From positions 13,184,027 through 13,248,026 of the forward strand of contig OX155955.1 of the NCBI GenBank assembly GCA_944548615.1: a stretch of DNA of 64,000 nt, read 5' to 3'. This document shows positions 10,942-23,049 of the stretch, one piece after another; positions within the stretch are counted from its first letter, which is position 1, and every line of letters begins with the position of its first letter. The stretch comes from Micropterix aruncella (lineage: Eukaryota > Arthropoda > Insecta > Lepidoptera > Micropterigidae). The notes beneath the pieces are model-generated. The model was not told the origin of the DNA, searched no databases, and saw only the letters and a list, made by a program, of their open reading frames with translations. The position numbers were made by a program, and so were the translations under genes.

Positions 10942-11165
10942 TAATTTATTTATTTATTTATTTATTTAAGAATTAATTACTATAAAACATTGATTTGCTT
11001 ACAAAAATAACAGGAACCGAACCTTAACCTTTTGCTTATTTGATTCTGTCACCCAACTGGGACTAGCCCGTTCTAGAGTGGACAGGACTCTAATATTACA
11101 ATCAAGTTTGCTTGAGCTTGATTGCTTACAGATGTACAAGTTTTAGTAAAAAGCTAATAACACTA
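10942..11165 (-). repeat. Probable LINE 3' UTR with AAAT tail, minus strand
   Basis: A TTTA run (10942-10969) at the left edge is the reverse complement of an AAAT tail. It is followed by a block containing CACCCAACTGGGACTAG and a short hairpin-like CAAGTTTGCTTGAGCTTG. No coding piece is attached. The equivalent in the right copy starts at 19999. Confidence 0.35.
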
Positions 11166-12490
11166 AATTGCCCTAAACTGTGGCCTTCAAAAAAAATTTA
11201 TAATAATAAAAAATATTAAAAGATAATATAATAAATAAAATGCAATTCCATTATATAATCGGCAATAATTTAAAATTCGATTAAATAATATCAATAAAAT
11301 TATATGTGAGAAAAGAAAGAAACAGTCATTAATTTTTAATATATGTTAAGTAATAAAGGATTTAATATAAAAATATCTAGTCAAAAAAAGTACAATTCAT
11401 TGTCAAAATAATATATAACAACAAAGTCAAATAATTTTTAGTAGTTAGTTCAATGTTAACATATATTTAACATACATGTTTGAAAATATGTTTAAATTTG
11501 GGCACCTAAGTTTTATTAAACTATTATTTCTAAAATTAAAGATGTTGTCGCCAGAATATCTAATATTTTAGACATTCTGGCGACTCTTGTTTATGGATGA
11601 TTTCCGACCCCTTTATAAGCTTCATTTATTTATATTCTTATAAATTGACGGTGGTATATGTTATTTTAAATATTGGAATCTGAAAATTAGTATAGTCATT
11701 TTGGTTCGCTTTTAACGATATCACTCATATTTTTGACAAAATATAAAAGATAATTAAATAAAACCTTAATCAGATAAAACTTTGGCTTGTTATCTAAGTA
11801 ATCGCATAACGTTTGTGTTTATACCTTTTTATGATTATAGGATGTCATGTTTAGGGTGGTACCCCCTACTCAAAATTGAAGCATATGAAGCATTAGTTTG
11901 TACTCGTTCTATATCGTTGATTACGCCCCTTAAAAATACGTATTCAATTAATTATTAAATCCCAGAAAACAGTCGTCATATTAGGTGATTAAATCGCCAT
12001 TGCTTTGTTTAATGGTGGTTTGAAATTTTTGTTCAGTGTTTTCACTGTTTCGTTGTCTTTATTAATGACAGTTACCAGACACTGTTAAAAGCCACTAAAT
12101 GCCTTGATAATTAATTAATTGAATCTCCCTCTTCTATGAATATCTGCGAGGCAGTTTGAAGTCTACTGGTTTGAGTAGGCGGAAGCGGCAATCATAGACC
12201 AATCAATATACGTCTCGACAAATACGGCACGTCTAGAAATACTAACATCTGAAATTTATTTATTGGTCATATTTTTTAAAAAGATTAAATTGATTATAAT
12301 TGATTGTTACAATAGTTGTTTTATTTAACAAATAGGTGGCTACAAATATATAAGTACTCATCTATGCCGTAGTATGCGAGTAGCTGGTTTCTAGGACTTA
12401 CTAATGCTTAATAAAAATAAATGTACCTAAAAATAATAAATTGTTACAACGCAAACAATAAAACTTTCATAATAAAAAGTTCAATATTAT
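11166..12490. other. AT-rich stretch, no gene seen
   Basis: Low-complexity AT-rich DNA without recognisable frames. A short inverted motif (GCCAGAATATCTAATATT and matching ATTCTGGCG, 11548-11585) makes a small stem-loop. Confidence 0.5.
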
Positions 12491-12494
12491 TTTT

Positions 12495-13115
12495 AAAAAA
12501 TCGTTTGTCACCCCAAGACTTTCTTGTCAAGTAGCCAGGAACTTAATTCATCTGAATATTAATATCATAAATCCTACCACAACCCTCCCACCCCCAACCA
12601 AGCGCCATCCTTTAACCCTCGGAAATCGAAATTGATATCGAAATCGACTTCGACTTCGACTTCGACTACGACTTTTCCGACTTTTTCGACTTTTTCGATT
12701 TTTTCGCCTTGTTCTACTTTTTCGACTTTTTGACTTTTCGACTTTCGACTTTACGATTTTTATTGGGTCTCTGCTGTTGACCGTTGAGGAGTTCCCTCAT
12801 CGGAAGCCAACCCAGGGTACATCAGCCATGTCATGGTGGAACTTGGAAGTTGCTATGATAAATTAATGCGTATACAAAATTTGGGTCTCTGCTGTTGACC
12901 GTTGAGGAGTTCCCTCGTCGGGAGCCAACCCTGGGTGGACGGATTTCAACCACGATCTTGTCAGCTCATGCCATGACCAAATGATGCCTGCATGCCAAAT
13001 TTCAACTCAATCGGATGTAGCGTTTTGGCGTTATCGTCGGAGAATACACACAGACACACACCTATACACAGAGAAGTGCTACCACAATACTTTCCTTAAA
13101 CAGGGAAGTAAAAGA
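12495..13115 (+). repeat. Repeat Y expanded by a hexanucleotide run and an internal duplication
   Basis: Y blocks flank an insertion-like middle. The left part has TTTGTCACCCCAAGACTTTC and GTAGCCAGGAACTTAATTCA. The centre (about 12627-12760) is a degenerate TTCGAC run. The segment GGTCTCTGCTGTTGACCGTT to GGGT then occurs twice (12765-12818, 12884-12935), after which Y resumes with GATTTCAACCACGATCTTG and ends in the ACACAGACACAC run and GGGAAGTAAAAG. The copy at 21555-22178 has the same architecture. Confidence 0.65.
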
Positions 13116-13247
13116 AAAAAATATCTAAATAATCATAATTAATAAACAATCAAAATAATCGGAATAATAAATTTAATATGTTTCAGGACAAGTTTAAATA
13201 TGTTTCAGGGCAATGTATTGCAGCATAAAAGTGGTATTAAATTGCCG

Positions 13248-13622
13248 TTACTCAAGAAACAACGACTTATATTTGTATTTAAAACTGGGTAGTGATATTT
13301 TTGACCTGAAAAGAGGAGTCAAGTCGTTATAAATCTTGGTAGAAGCAAATTTAAAACTGCCTTTGAACAATAGTCTCCGATATCACGGTAGAGTGAGCAG
13401 ATTTTAACGAGCTCTATTGTCATACTTAGCTATGAGAAGTTCAGTTTTTGAGAAAGTCAGCTTGTCTAACAGTAGTATTGAGAAGCCACATTGTGCAACA
13501 TTGTAGATAAAATCAGTATAATGCTACATATTTAGTATGTTGTTTAAACGCAGAGAAGGTTTTAAATGAGCTCGCCTCGGAATGTTCCAGCAAAACCGCA
13601 TGCAATGATTCTGTTCCCGTTG
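13248..13622 (-). pseudogene. LINE RT C-terminal relic, left copy
   Basis: A single minus-strand frame of 125 codons, with only a few internal stops, reads RFCWNIPRRAHLKPSLRLNN near its start and FKGSFKFASTKIYNDLTPLF then RSKISLPSFKYKYKSLFLE at its end, stopping at 13248-13250. The F.F...K.YN.L.P...S...SFK.K.KS.. pattern is the thumb/C-terminal region of non-LTR RTs. The catalytic core is absent. Preservation of one frame suggests moderate age. The allele-like equivalent is 22313-22685. Confidence 0.55.
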
Positions 13623-14013
13623 TGTTTTGTTACCTGTTTTCATGTAAATATAAAGGTAATTACACTACATTACAGTAATTAAATTAGTTTAATATAACTG
13701 AATCTGTAAATGTTTTCCGAATAGTTGGGAGCCGGCGACAAAAAAGTGCAAGAGTTTTGGAGAAGCTGGTAGGTACTTTCAGATCAGACAGTATTTTGGC
13801 CATAGAATGCCGGGGTAGTCAGCACGCCAGATTCCGGGACACTTAGCACTGGCGTAACAGATAAGGTGTATAATCTCGAAACGTATGGTCAACTGCTTCA
13901 TAATCGAGCGCCAACCCTCAAAGGTAAAACTATACTAGTCAATCTTGAACTGATCCCAAGGCATACGCACTTGGTCGAATTCAATTTAAGGACATATACT
14001 CCAAACGATTTAA

Positions 14014-14735
14014 GAGGCCGTATACGAAATTTTGCGCATTTCGTGAATTTACGAAATTTTGTAGACGTGAATTTAAGGTTAAAATACTGTATTTCTATAA
14101 GTTTTATTGCACAACATAAAAGATCATTTATATTATTGTCTAATGAGTGAGCTACTTTTTTGAAAATTATTATAGAATTTTGATTAATTGACCTTAAACC
14201 GGCGACTGTTTGTGAATTTTTGCTGTAAGAGGTTTAGAATATAACATATTTACGAATCGTTTTGACATCTAAACGGTATAAAAAAATTACATTGTATTGT
14301 TGTGAAAGTCCTCTATATAATAAGTGAATCACTTTTTACTACTTTCATATAAAATTGTTGACAAAAAAAATATTTAACTTTGTCAATTTTTTTAGAAAAT
14401 GGGCGAAGAAATGCTTTTGATTTTTGCCTTTTAGAACTCTCGTTAATAAAATAAAAACAACAGAAATAAACTTTAGTTTAATATCAATCCATTTCCTCAA
14501 AAAAAAATACAAAACATTAATTAAAATTGGCAATGAAGTCTTTTAAAACAATCTAATTCTCGCGTTATGATACTCGCCTATGATACGATTCACGCCTCAA
14601 GTCAGCTAGTCCCCGCCGAGCGCTTCCAAAGGGTGGACGTATCTCTTTGGCTCCGAAAATCCTTCCTACCTATAGTTATATTATACCATTGATTATAGAG
14701 GTATCACGGCCCACATCGATTTCGTACACGGCCTC
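14014..14735. mobile_element. 722-bp TTAA-flanked non-autonomous element, left copy only
   Basis: Terminal inverted repeats GAGGCCGTATACGAAAT and (reverse complement of the right end) GAGGCCGTGTACGAAAT are flanked by TTAA at 14010-14013 and 14736-14739. The right copy of the block has the uninterrupted site with a single TTAA (around 23360), which proves insertion and defines both ends. A TTAA duplication is the piggyBac-superfamily signature. The GAG start differs from the usual CCY terminus, so the superfamily is inferred from the target site alone. No transposase remnant. Confidence 0.8.
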
Positions 14736-14937
14736 TTAAAGAATATGAAACAACTTAGAAGTGAAAAACTTTTCAAATATTGTGAAATTTTAATTTCCAA
14801 AAGTATCTCTTATTATTTTTATATTACATACTTATATAAGGATGTCAATTTTCAATTTGGTACACAGGTTTCAATACGCAATAATTACGCACTTAAAGTT
14901 CAGATAGACTAATAGATGGCTTTATATCTCTTTTATA

Positions 14938-15358
14938 TAGGGTAAGTTTTAATTAACCGGCATCCTTCAAGGTGGTTAAGCAGTACGAGAAACTAAACAT
15001 CTTTTGACAAAAAAATAAATAAAAAATAATACTAAAAATAATGTTTTTTTTTTGTTTTTTCTTTAATTTGGAAATTTGAAGAACTACACTGGTAAATAAA
15101 AGTTTGACAAGCGTTTGAGTGCGCTGCACCATGTACAGGTGGGTAAAATATCGCTATTAAACAATGTTAGCGATATTTTACGTACCGTTAGATAGCGCAT
15201 CGTGCTCAGCGCTTTTTATACTATTTTTCAAAAAAAAATATTTTTTCAAATTTTCATTAAAAAAATATTTATTCCCACAATTTTTTATTAAAAGTTGTTT
15301 ACTTGCTTGTACTGATTCATCCCCTTCAATAGGACCGGTTAATTAAAACTCACCTGTA
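14938..15358. mobile_element. Foldback MITE family Z, left copy
   Basis: Ends TATAGGGTAAGTTTTAATTAA (left) and the reverse complement of TTAATTAAAACTCACCTGTATA (right) form inverted termini, with a second inverted block CCTTCAA near each end. The centre is an inverted ATATCGCTA...TAGCGATAT around 15150-15180. Related elements lie at 23558 (same locus, other copy) and 38586 (separate locus). Probable TA target site. No coding. Confidence 0.6.
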
Positions 15359-15411
15359 TAAGTTGGTAAGTGATGTAATCAGTCCATATAAAAATGCGAT
15401 AGACGTCACTA

Positions 15412-15946
15412 AGGGGCTCTATAGACGATCAAGCATGCTTTTCAAGCATCGCGTCGCGGGCTGGGAGGGGATAGTAAACTGCAGGATATATGCAAATATA
15501 TTTTTTAATATTTACTATAAATGCGTAATTTTGTCAGGTTAATTAAACGATAAACTACAAAATTAGGCATTTTTGGTAAATATAAAAAAAAATATTGAAA
15601 TATTGTTATTATTGTTATCGTTGTTAGGGGCTCTCTAGACGATCAAGCATGCTTGACAAGCTTCTCGTCGCGGGCAGGGAGGGGATCGTAAACCGCAGAA
15701 AATATACAAAAAATATTTCTTTGTAATATTTACCAAAAATACCTAATTTTGTAGTTTAATACCAGGGAGTCACGTCCTTCATCAATCAATTACGTCTAAT
15801 TAACGTAACTCCCTGGTAACTTCGAAATTAGGCATTCGTGGTAAATATTTTTTTTTAAATATTTGCATAATTCCTGCGATTTACGATCCCCTCCCAGCCC
15901 GCGACGCGATGCTTGACAAGCATGCTTAATCGTCTAGAGAGCCCCT
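15412..15946. mobile_element. Composite foldback element, three terminal repeats, left copy
   Basis: Termini AGGGGCTCTATAGACGATC (left, 15412) and the reverse complement ending GAGAGCCCCT (15946) sit between TA dinucleotides (15410-11, 15947-48). A second left terminus, AGGGGCTCTCTAGACGATCA, begins inside at 15626, so 15626-15946 alone is a complete inverted-repeat unit preceded by an extra left half. An inner palindromic pair, ACCAGGGAGTCACG and ACTCCCTGGT, lies at about 15761-15818. Non-coding. The equivalent is 24033-24596. Confidence 0.65.
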
Positions 15947-16525
15947 TATCATTGGTTAAATTATTGCGTATTGTTAATTAATCGGTCCTTTATAAAATAA
16001 AAACATTCATTATCAATATTATTATAGATGGCCAAATAAATAGCTATTAGTATGGTCGTCAATGCTATCAGCGCCACCTGCATTTCGCCGTATCAGAAGG
16101 GTTGCCAAATTGTTCTATGTAGTTGAGCAATCTAGGTAATACCATTTGTAATAAGTGCTTCTATGTAGTATGATCCGGCAGTAAATTCCGCACTTTACAA
16201 ATGAAACGCGTTGAAATCAAAACCGGTACACAGCGACAGTAAAGAGCCGTATCAAGTGTCGAGCGAGAGTGTGGCATCTGATGCGGGGCTTTGTTTTCCT
16301 CAAGCGGAAGTCTCCTCGAGCGCACAAAGCGAAGAAAAGAATTAAAAGCGCACATGTATGAAGCGGATTTGTCTTTTAATAATGGCGTTTGTGCATCCTC
16401 TTTGTCATATCGCTATGAAGAGAAGAGAGGAGCACGATAAATATATACGGAACAAGTGTTTTGTTTTTGCATTATTACTTTCCCGGACCACCAACCGTAG
16501 GGAAAGGAAATAGTAGATTGGACAA

Positions 16526-16654
16526 GGGAGCAAAATAATATTTTTACGGCGAGGGTGCTTTTTTGAATCCAGAGCGAAGTGGGAGTCTATAGTAGAATCC
16601 TGAACGTAGCGAAGGATTAAAAAACGCGCCTGAGCCAAAAATATTTTGCGCCCG
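16526..16654. repeat. Inverted AATATTTT segment, left copy
   Basis: GGGAGCAAAATAATATTTTT (16526) is roughly inverted as AAAAATATTTTGCGCCCG (16637-16654). In between, GAATCC.GA.CG.AG repeats in direct orientation. It looks like a small non-autonomous element or the end of one. The equivalent is at about 25167-25300. Confidence 0.4.
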
Positions 16655-17022
16655 AGTGATAGCACTCTACTTTTCACCTCCATGAGAAAATAAAAGGCGC
16701 CTCATATTTTATTGTAATATTATTATTTAATAAAACATAGAGTATGAGTATGCTCAGTTCTAATGCTTTCATAAGTTAAATCTATACTTTCACTGTTACT
16801 TGAAGAACTCATTTTTCAAAACAAAACGATGAATTTCTTACTATCCGTGAAAATTGTCGAAAACGCGGGAGACAAAAACAATTGACGTTCGTGCGTTTTT
16901 AATTTAATTTTTTTATTTTATTATTCAGCCGGCGGCGCGACTAGGGGCCGTCGTACCAGCCAATCTTTATTCAAACAATATTTCGTTCGATTTCTTCGGC
17001 GCTGAAGACTAAGATGTTCCAA

Positions 17023-17101
17023 ATTCAAAAAGTGCGCCGCAAAGATAAATTGCCGTGCACTTATTCAAAAAGTGAGCCGCAAAGATAATTGCGGCGCACT
17101 T
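17023..17101. repeat. Two tandem hairpin units of ~40 bp, left copy
   Basis: Two consecutive units ATTCAAAAAGTG.GCCGCAAA followed by GATAAATTGC.G.GCACTT. Within a unit, AAGTGCGCCGCAA pairs with TTGCGGCGCACTT around a 6-7-nt loop. In this copy unit 1 has a damaged right arm (TTGCCGTGCACTT). In the other copy (25665-25743) unit 1 pairs perfectly. Confidence 0.7.
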
Positions 17102-17149
17102 ATAAAGTTTCTTATAGAAAACACCACTTTTGGGCGCACTTAAAGGCGA

Positions 17150-17665
17150 ACCAAGTCGTCCTTTTCGAATAGATGGGATGAAAAGTATTGTGAACGGGCT
17201 TCTGTGTGTCTGCCTGTGTGTATTCCCCACGATATCACCTAAACGCTTAATCCGAATGAGCTGAAATTCAGCATGCAGCCATCAGTTAATCATATTAAGA
17301 GTTGAAAAGTTTGTGGTTGAAATCGGCCCACCAGGGGGCTTCCTATACATACTTCAATATCGAAATATTGGACTTCAAGACTTGAAATTTAATACACAGA
17401 TGCCTTGTTGGCCAAACTCACATTGTGTAATTTTGGTTGGAATATCACTTATACCTGCTACAATAATAATATTTAAATTCCGGCATGCATATTAATTAAA
17501 TATTAACGACTCGAGCGGCGCGGTTCGTTTCTCCGCCAAAGGTCAACAGATGGAATGGAACCCAACTGGGTTCCGAACTTTCATGAAATACATATTGAGA
17601 TGAAATCAGTCCTTGGCTACATGCCGGGAAAGCCTTCTAGTGAGACAACCGATCTTTTATTTGGT
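17150..17665 (-). repeat. Repeat Y, minus orientation, left copy
   Basis: Reverse-complement Y blocks in order: GTATTGTGAACGGGCTTCTG, TGTGTCTGCCTGTGTG, GCTGAAATTCAGCATGC, GTTTGTGGTTGAAATCGGCC, ATGCCTTGTTGGCCAAACTC, ATTTTGGTTGGAATATC, CGAGCGGCGCGGTTCG and ATGAAATCAGTCCTTGGCTA, ending near the reverse of the GTGTCAC block. The 60-aa frame at 17313-17495 is a shadow of this repeat. Confidence 0.65.
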
Positions 17666-18150
17666 CTAATCAAGTATTAACTCTGCACTACGGCATTCGA
17701 TTAAAAGTGAGTACGACGAGTATGTTAGTCTTAACTTCGATTAACCGCTCGAAAGCCAGCCTTCACGCGCAAAAAAACTGCGGCGCAACTTTTCGGTCGA
17801 TTTTATAAATAAATACAAACAATATCACTTTTTCATTAATTCTCTCTTGTTACCTAGTAATTAATCTTGTTTAGTTGAAAGTTTAGTGCATTGAAAAAGC
17901 ACTTCCTTTCACAATAAATATGAATCATAAATTCTAACCTTTCCGTTATCCCCTCCCTTTCCTTACCTTATTTTGGCAGTTTATTTATTTACTTATTTAT
18001 TTATTTATTTGTTAATATATCAAAATATGTATGTATAAATATGTATGTATGTATATATAGGTACATACATATAATATGTCCAACTCAAAAATTTATTTAT
18101 ATATTTACTTTTTACTTTAGATACACACACAATGTATATTATATGCTATA
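17666..18150. other. AT-rich stretch with ATTT and ATGT runs
   Basis: No gene. Contains an ATTT tandem run (about 17980-18010) and an ATGT/TATG run (about 18025-18070) whose length differs from the right-hand copy, as expected for microsatellites. Confidence 0.5.
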
Positions 18151-18154
18151 ATTT

Positions 18155-18320
18155 CAAATTTAATTTTAAGCTATAATTTTGTTGCCTACTCTTCTTTTCA
18201 CACCAGCATGTTGGTTGACTGGAAGATATTGTTGTAGTGTAGCAATAAGTCCGCCATTGTACCTTATTTTTATTGTGCAATAAAGAGATTTTCATTCATT
18301 CATTCATTCATTCATTTAGT
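18155..18320 (+). repeat. LINE 3' UTR with CATT tail, left copy
   Basis: Contains GTAGCAATAAGTCCGCCAT, then TTTTTATTGTGCAATAAAGA and an ATTC tandem tail to about 18316. The AGTCCGCC and CAATAAAG blocks match the LINE 3' end near 1990-2070, so these are likely related elements. The coding part is not present. The tail is shorter in the right copy (26775-26932). Confidence 0.55.
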
Positions 18321-18812
18321 CATGTATATTAGATATTTATATAATATATATGGAGACCGGCCGAAACGGTTACGCGCGGATCTGTCAAACGACGCAAAAT
18401 GCCTATAGACACTGTTGGCGTTCGACGGGTTAAACGTTATTGTATTTTTTAACATAATTTTCTTTTTGGTTAATCGTCCTACCCATACGAACGTACGTGA
18501 TACGGCCGCTATATTATCGCTCGAACGCAACAAGCCGTATCGCGTACGTTGAATTAAAAAAAAACTTTTTGAGAGAACTTTTTGAGATTGGTATGTATGA
18601 GGATGGAATTATAATAACCAAAAGGTAGGACGGTTAATACACTTGTCGCATCTTTTTTTCTAAACTTAAAATTCCCTTCGTAAGAATTCCGCGGCGACTA
18701 CTTCTTCATCATTGTTAAATTGCTGGTCTCTCGGACATTTCTTCAATCTTGAAAATAGATAGAAAACATACGTCTGGCGAATACGAAGTATGTCTAAGTA
18801 TTTCAAAAACAG
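18321..18812. other. Contig end, no gene seen
   Basis: Matches 26937-27429 closely. The 73-aa minus frame here is 104 aa at the same place in the other copy because of small differences. No known motif in either. Confidence 0.4.
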
Positions 18813-19012
18813 NNNNNNNNNNNNNNNNNNNNNNNNNNNNNNNNNNNNNNNNNNNNNNNNNNNNNNNNNNNNNNNNNNNNNNNNNNNNNNNNNNNNNNNN
18901 NNNNNNNNNNNNNNNNNNNNNNNNNNNNNNNNNNNNNNNNNNNNNNNNNNNNNNNNNNNNNNNNNNNNNNNNNNNNNNNNNNNNNNNNNNNNNNNNNNNN
19001 NNNNNNNNNNNN
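18813..19012. other. Assembly gap, 200 N
   Basis: Exactly 200 undetermined bases. The left flank matches up to 27429 in the right copy and the right flank matches from 9959 in the left copy. The round size suggests a placeholder rather than a measured distance. Frames running through it are meaningless. Confidence 0.99.
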
Positions 19013-19275
19013 ATACAAATAAGAATTACGTGTTAGAAAAACTACCCTCTTCGTTTGCGCGCCACGCTAGAAGCCCATCCCATCTAAATGCTGTTTTCAA
19101 GTTTCTGTTAGTAAGTTCGATTAATAAGGTTATGTACTATCAGTATTATCTTTTATGTACTATCAGTATATTGCCAGCTCAACGATTTGGCAAAGCGCTT
19201 TGAAATGGAAAGGCGATAAAGCGTAATCAATGGACCGCAATGGCCCAGGCTTACAAGGTCTAAAGCAACACATTC

Positions 19276-19634
19276 CTATATAAACAATACGTCGTAAGCT
19301 CTCTCGGCCGCCGTAACGAAATTGACTTTTAACGACGCCATTTCACTCGTTAGCGTTTCAGGGCAGCGACAATCGACCGGGCGGACTTTCACTGAGGCGA
19401 TCGCAGCTAAGCGCTATCTCGGGACTCGCATCTGCCGATTTCGCACGGAGAACAATATCCCGTTCCCGCTGCACGTACAGCCATACGCAAACATCACACA
19501 TCATCCGATTCACCAGTGTGTAACGAGTGTGTATGTACGGCACGAGAATGAGTCTATTCTCACGAACGCTTGCGTATTTGAGCATTTGTCAAATGCGAGG
19601 TCTCTCAAAAGTTATTACAATGGTAGGTATTCTG
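19276..19634 (+). promoter_or_regulatory. TATA-like motif and CpG-rich segment, right copy
   Basis: Same as 10222-10580 with one visible substitution changing Tyr to Cys in the plus frame (CTACCG to CTGCCG). No additional support for a promoter. Confidence 0.2.
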
Positions 19635-19998
19635 CAGTATTCGTTAATTTTAGGAGTGTATGGGGGAGGGGACAATGGGCACGGCATTTTTACTTAAAAC
19701 ACCGTTTACACATAAACTACGCATTCTAAAATTGTGTAAAAAATTGGGCAAACTAATAAAAGAGTAGCTTCATGATCAGTGATAGTCGTTATGTCGACAA
19801 GACTATTATATTCGCAGTAAAACAATCGAAGCGCTTCAATTCACAGAGTAAAAGGGAAATTCAGAAATTGGCCAAAGTATAAATAATTTTGTAATAATAA
19901 TTATTTGGAGTCAAAGGATATAGAACCATTGAGAGGCGTAACCATTGTTTTTTTTATTATTTGGTTTGTATGAAATTCTAGGGGCCAAAATATCCTAA

Positions 19999-20220
19999 TT
20001 TATTTATTTATTTATATATTTAAGAATTAATTAATATAAAACATTGATTTGCTTACAAAAATAACAGGAACCGAATGGCAAAACCTTAACCTTTTGCTTA
20101 TTTGATTCTGTCACCCAACTGGGACTAGCCCGTTCTAGGGTGGACAGGACTCTAATATTACAATCAAGTTTGCTTGAGCTTGATTGCTTACAGATGTACA
20201 AGTTTTAGTAAAAAGCTAAT
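19999..20220 (-). repeat. Probable LINE 3' UTR, right copy
   Basis: Counterpart of 10942-11165. The TTTA run is interrupted by ATAT here. Confidence 0.35.
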
Positions 20221-21550
20221 AACACTAAATTGCCCTAAACTGTGGCCTTCAAAAAAAAAATAATAATAATAAAAAATATTAAAAGATAATATAATAAATA
20301 AAATGCAATTCCATTATATAATCGGCAATAATATAAAATTCGATTAAATAATATCAATAAAATTATATGTGAGAAAAGAAAGAAACAGTCATTAATTTTT
20401 AATATATGTTAAGTAATAAAGGATTTAATATAAAAATATCTAGTCAAAAAAAGTACAATTCATTGTCAAAATAATATATAACAACAAAGTCAAATAATTT
20501 TTAGTAGTTAGTTCAATGTTAACATATATTTAACATATATGTTTGAAAATATGTTTAAATTTGGGCACCTAAGTTTTATTAAACTATTATTTTTAAAATT
20601 AAAGATGTTGTTGCCAGAATATCTAATATTTTAGACATTCTGGCGACTCTTGTTTATGGATGATTTCCGACCCCTTTATAAGCTCATTTATTTATATTCT
20701 TATAAATTGACGGTGGTATATGTTATTTTAAATATTGGAATCTGAAAATTAGTATAGTCATTTTGGTTCGCTTTTAACGATATCACTCATATTTTTGACA
20801 AAATATAAAAGATAATTAAATAAAACCTTAATCAGATAAAACTTTGGCTTGTTATCTAAGTAATCGCATAACGTTTGTGTTTATACCTTTTTATGATTAT
20901 AGGATGTCATGTTTAGGGTGGTACCCCCTACTCAAAATTTAAGCATATGAAGCATTAGTTTGTACTCGTTCTATATCGTTGATTATGCCCCTTAAAAATA
21001 CGTATTCAATTAATTATTAAATCCCAGAAAACAGTCGTCATATTAGGTGATTAAATCGCCATTGCTTTGTTTAATGGTGGTTTGAAATTTTTGTTCAGTG
21101 TTTTCACTGTTTCGTTGTCTTTATTAATGGCAGTTACCAGACACTGTTAAAAGCCACTAAAAGCCTTGATAATTAATTAATTGAATCTCCCTCTTCTATG
21201 AATATCTGCGAGGCAGTTTGAAGTCTACTGGTTTGAGTAGGCGGAAGCGGCAATCATAGACCAATCAATATACGTCTCGACAAATACGCCTAGGCACGTC
21301 TAGAAATACTAACATCTGAAATTTATTTATTGGTCATATTTTTTAAAAAGATTAAATTGATTATAATTGATTGTTACAATAGTTGTTTTATTTAACAAAT
21401 AGGTGGCTACAAATATATAAGTACTCATCTATGCCGTAGTATGCGAGTAGCTGGTTTCTAGGACTTACTAATGCTTAATAAAAATAAATGTACCTAAAAA
21501 TAATAAATTGTTACAACGCAAACAATAAAACTTTCATAATAAAAAGTTCA
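20221..21550. other. AT-rich stretch, no gene seen (right copy)
   Basis: Counterpart of 11166-12490 with minor differences. No credible frame. Confidence 0.5.
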
Positions 21551-21554
21551 ATAT

Positions 21555-22178
21555 TATTTTTAAAAAATCGTTTGTCACCCCAAGACTTTCTTGTCAAGTA
21601 GCCAGGAACTTAATTCATCTGAATATTAATATCATAAATCCTACCACAACCCTCCCACCCCCAACCAAGCGCCATCCTTTAACCCTCGGAAATCGAAATT
21701 GATATCGAAATCGACTTCGACTTCGACTTCGACTACGACTTTTCCGACTTTTTCGATTTTTTCGCCTTGTTCGACTTTTTCGACTTTTTGACTTTTCGAC
21801 TTTCGACTTTCGACTTTACGATTTTTATTGGGTCTCTGCTGTTGACCGTTGAGGAGTTCCCTCATCGGAAGCCAACCCAGGGTACATCAGCCATGTCATG
21901 GTGGAACTTGGAAGTTGCTATGATAAATTAATGCGTATACAAAATTTGGGTCTCTGCTGTTGACCGTTGAGGAGTTCCCTCGTCGGGAGCCAACCCTGGG
22001 TGGACGGATTTCAACCACGATCTTTTCAGCTCATGCCATGACCAAATGATGCCTGCATGCCAAATTTCAACTCAATCGGATGTAGCGTTTTGGCGCTATC
22101 GTCGGAGAATACACACAGACACACACACATACACAGAGAAGTGCTACCACAATACTTTCCTTAAACAGGGAAGTAAAA
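21555..22178 (+). repeat. Repeat Y with hexanucleotide run, right copy
   Basis: Counterpart of 12495-13115. The degenerate TTCGAC run (about 21687-21822) differs by a few units. It creates the spurious 74-aa minus frame rich in Lys-Val-Glu at 21641-21865. Confidence 0.65.
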
Positions 22179-22312
22179 GAAAAAAATATCTAAATAATCA
22201 TAATTAATAAACAATCAAAATAATCGAAATAATAAATTTAATATGTTTCAGGACAAGTTTAAATATGTTTCAGGGCAATGTATTGCAGCATAAAAGTGGT
22301 ATTAAATTGCCG

Positions 22313-22685
22313 TTACTCAAGAAACAACGACTTATATTTGTATTTAAAACTGGGTAGTGATATTTTTGACCTGAAAAGAGGAGTCAAGTCGTTATAAATC
22401 TTGGTAGAAGCAAATTTAAAACTGCCTTTGAACAATAGTCTCCGATATCACGGTAGAGTGAGCAGATTTTAACGAGCTCTATTGTCATACTTAGCTATGA
22501 GAAGTTCAGTTTTTGAGAAAGTCAGCTTGTCTAACAGTAGTATTGAGAAGCCACATTGTGCAACATTGTAGATAAAATCAGTATAATGCTACATATTTAG
22601 TATGTTGTTTAAACGCAGAGAAGGTTTTAAATGAGCTCGCCTCGGAATGTTCCAGCAAAACCGCATGCAATGATTCTGTTCCCGT
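22313..22685 (-). pseudogene. LINE RT C-terminal relic, right copy
   Basis: Counterpart of 13248-13622 with the same minus-strand frame and the same C-terminal IYNDLTPLF...SLPSFKYKYKSLFLE region. No RT catalytic motifs. Confidence 0.55.
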
Positions 22686-23049
22686 TGTGTTTTGTTACCT
22701 GTTTTCATGTAAATATAAAGGTAATTACACTACATTACAGTAATTAAATTAGTTTAATATAACTGAATCTGTAAATGTTTTCCGAATAGTTGGGAGCCGG
22801 CGACAAAAAAGTGCAAGAGTTTTGGAGAAGCTAGTACTTTCAGATCAGACAGTATTTTGGCCATAGAATACCGGGGTAGTCAGCACGCCAGATTCCGGGA
22901 CACTTAGCACTGGCGTAATAGATAAGGTGTATAATCTCGAAACGTATGGTCAACTGCTTCTTAATCGAGCCCAACCCTCAAAGGTAAAACTATACTAGTC
23001 AATCTTGAACTGATCCCAAAGCATACGCACTTGGTCGAATTCAATTTAA

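Larger units (their letters stand above)
9959..18812 (+). repeat. Long direct repeat, left copy (probable allele 1)
   Basis: This 8.85-kb block is nearly identical to 19013-27429. Correspondences include 10268 with 19322 (offset 9054), 17313 with 25955 (offset 8642) and 18812 with 27429 (offset 8617). The main length change in the offsets is explained by a 722-bp insertion here (14014-14735) and a 286-bp insertion in the other copy (23050-23335). The block ends exactly where the run of N begins. See the finding on failed contig merging. Confidence 0.9.

Noticed and set aside
13866..14150. 94-aa plus frame as a gene
   Set aside because: It spans the insertion junction of the 722-bp TTAA element at 14014, so its second half is transposon sequence.
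16161..16355. 64-aa minus frame (and 24804-24998) as a conserved protein
   Set aside because: Present in both block copies only because the copies are near-identical; two overlapping minus frames exist in the right copy and no motif is seen.
18749..19203. Frames running across the run of N
   Set aside because: They are translations of undetermined bases joined to two contig ends; no protein is implied.
21641..21865. 74-aa Lys/Val/Glu-rich minus frame
   Set aside because: It is the translation of a degenerate TTCGAC hexanucleotide run inside repeat Y.
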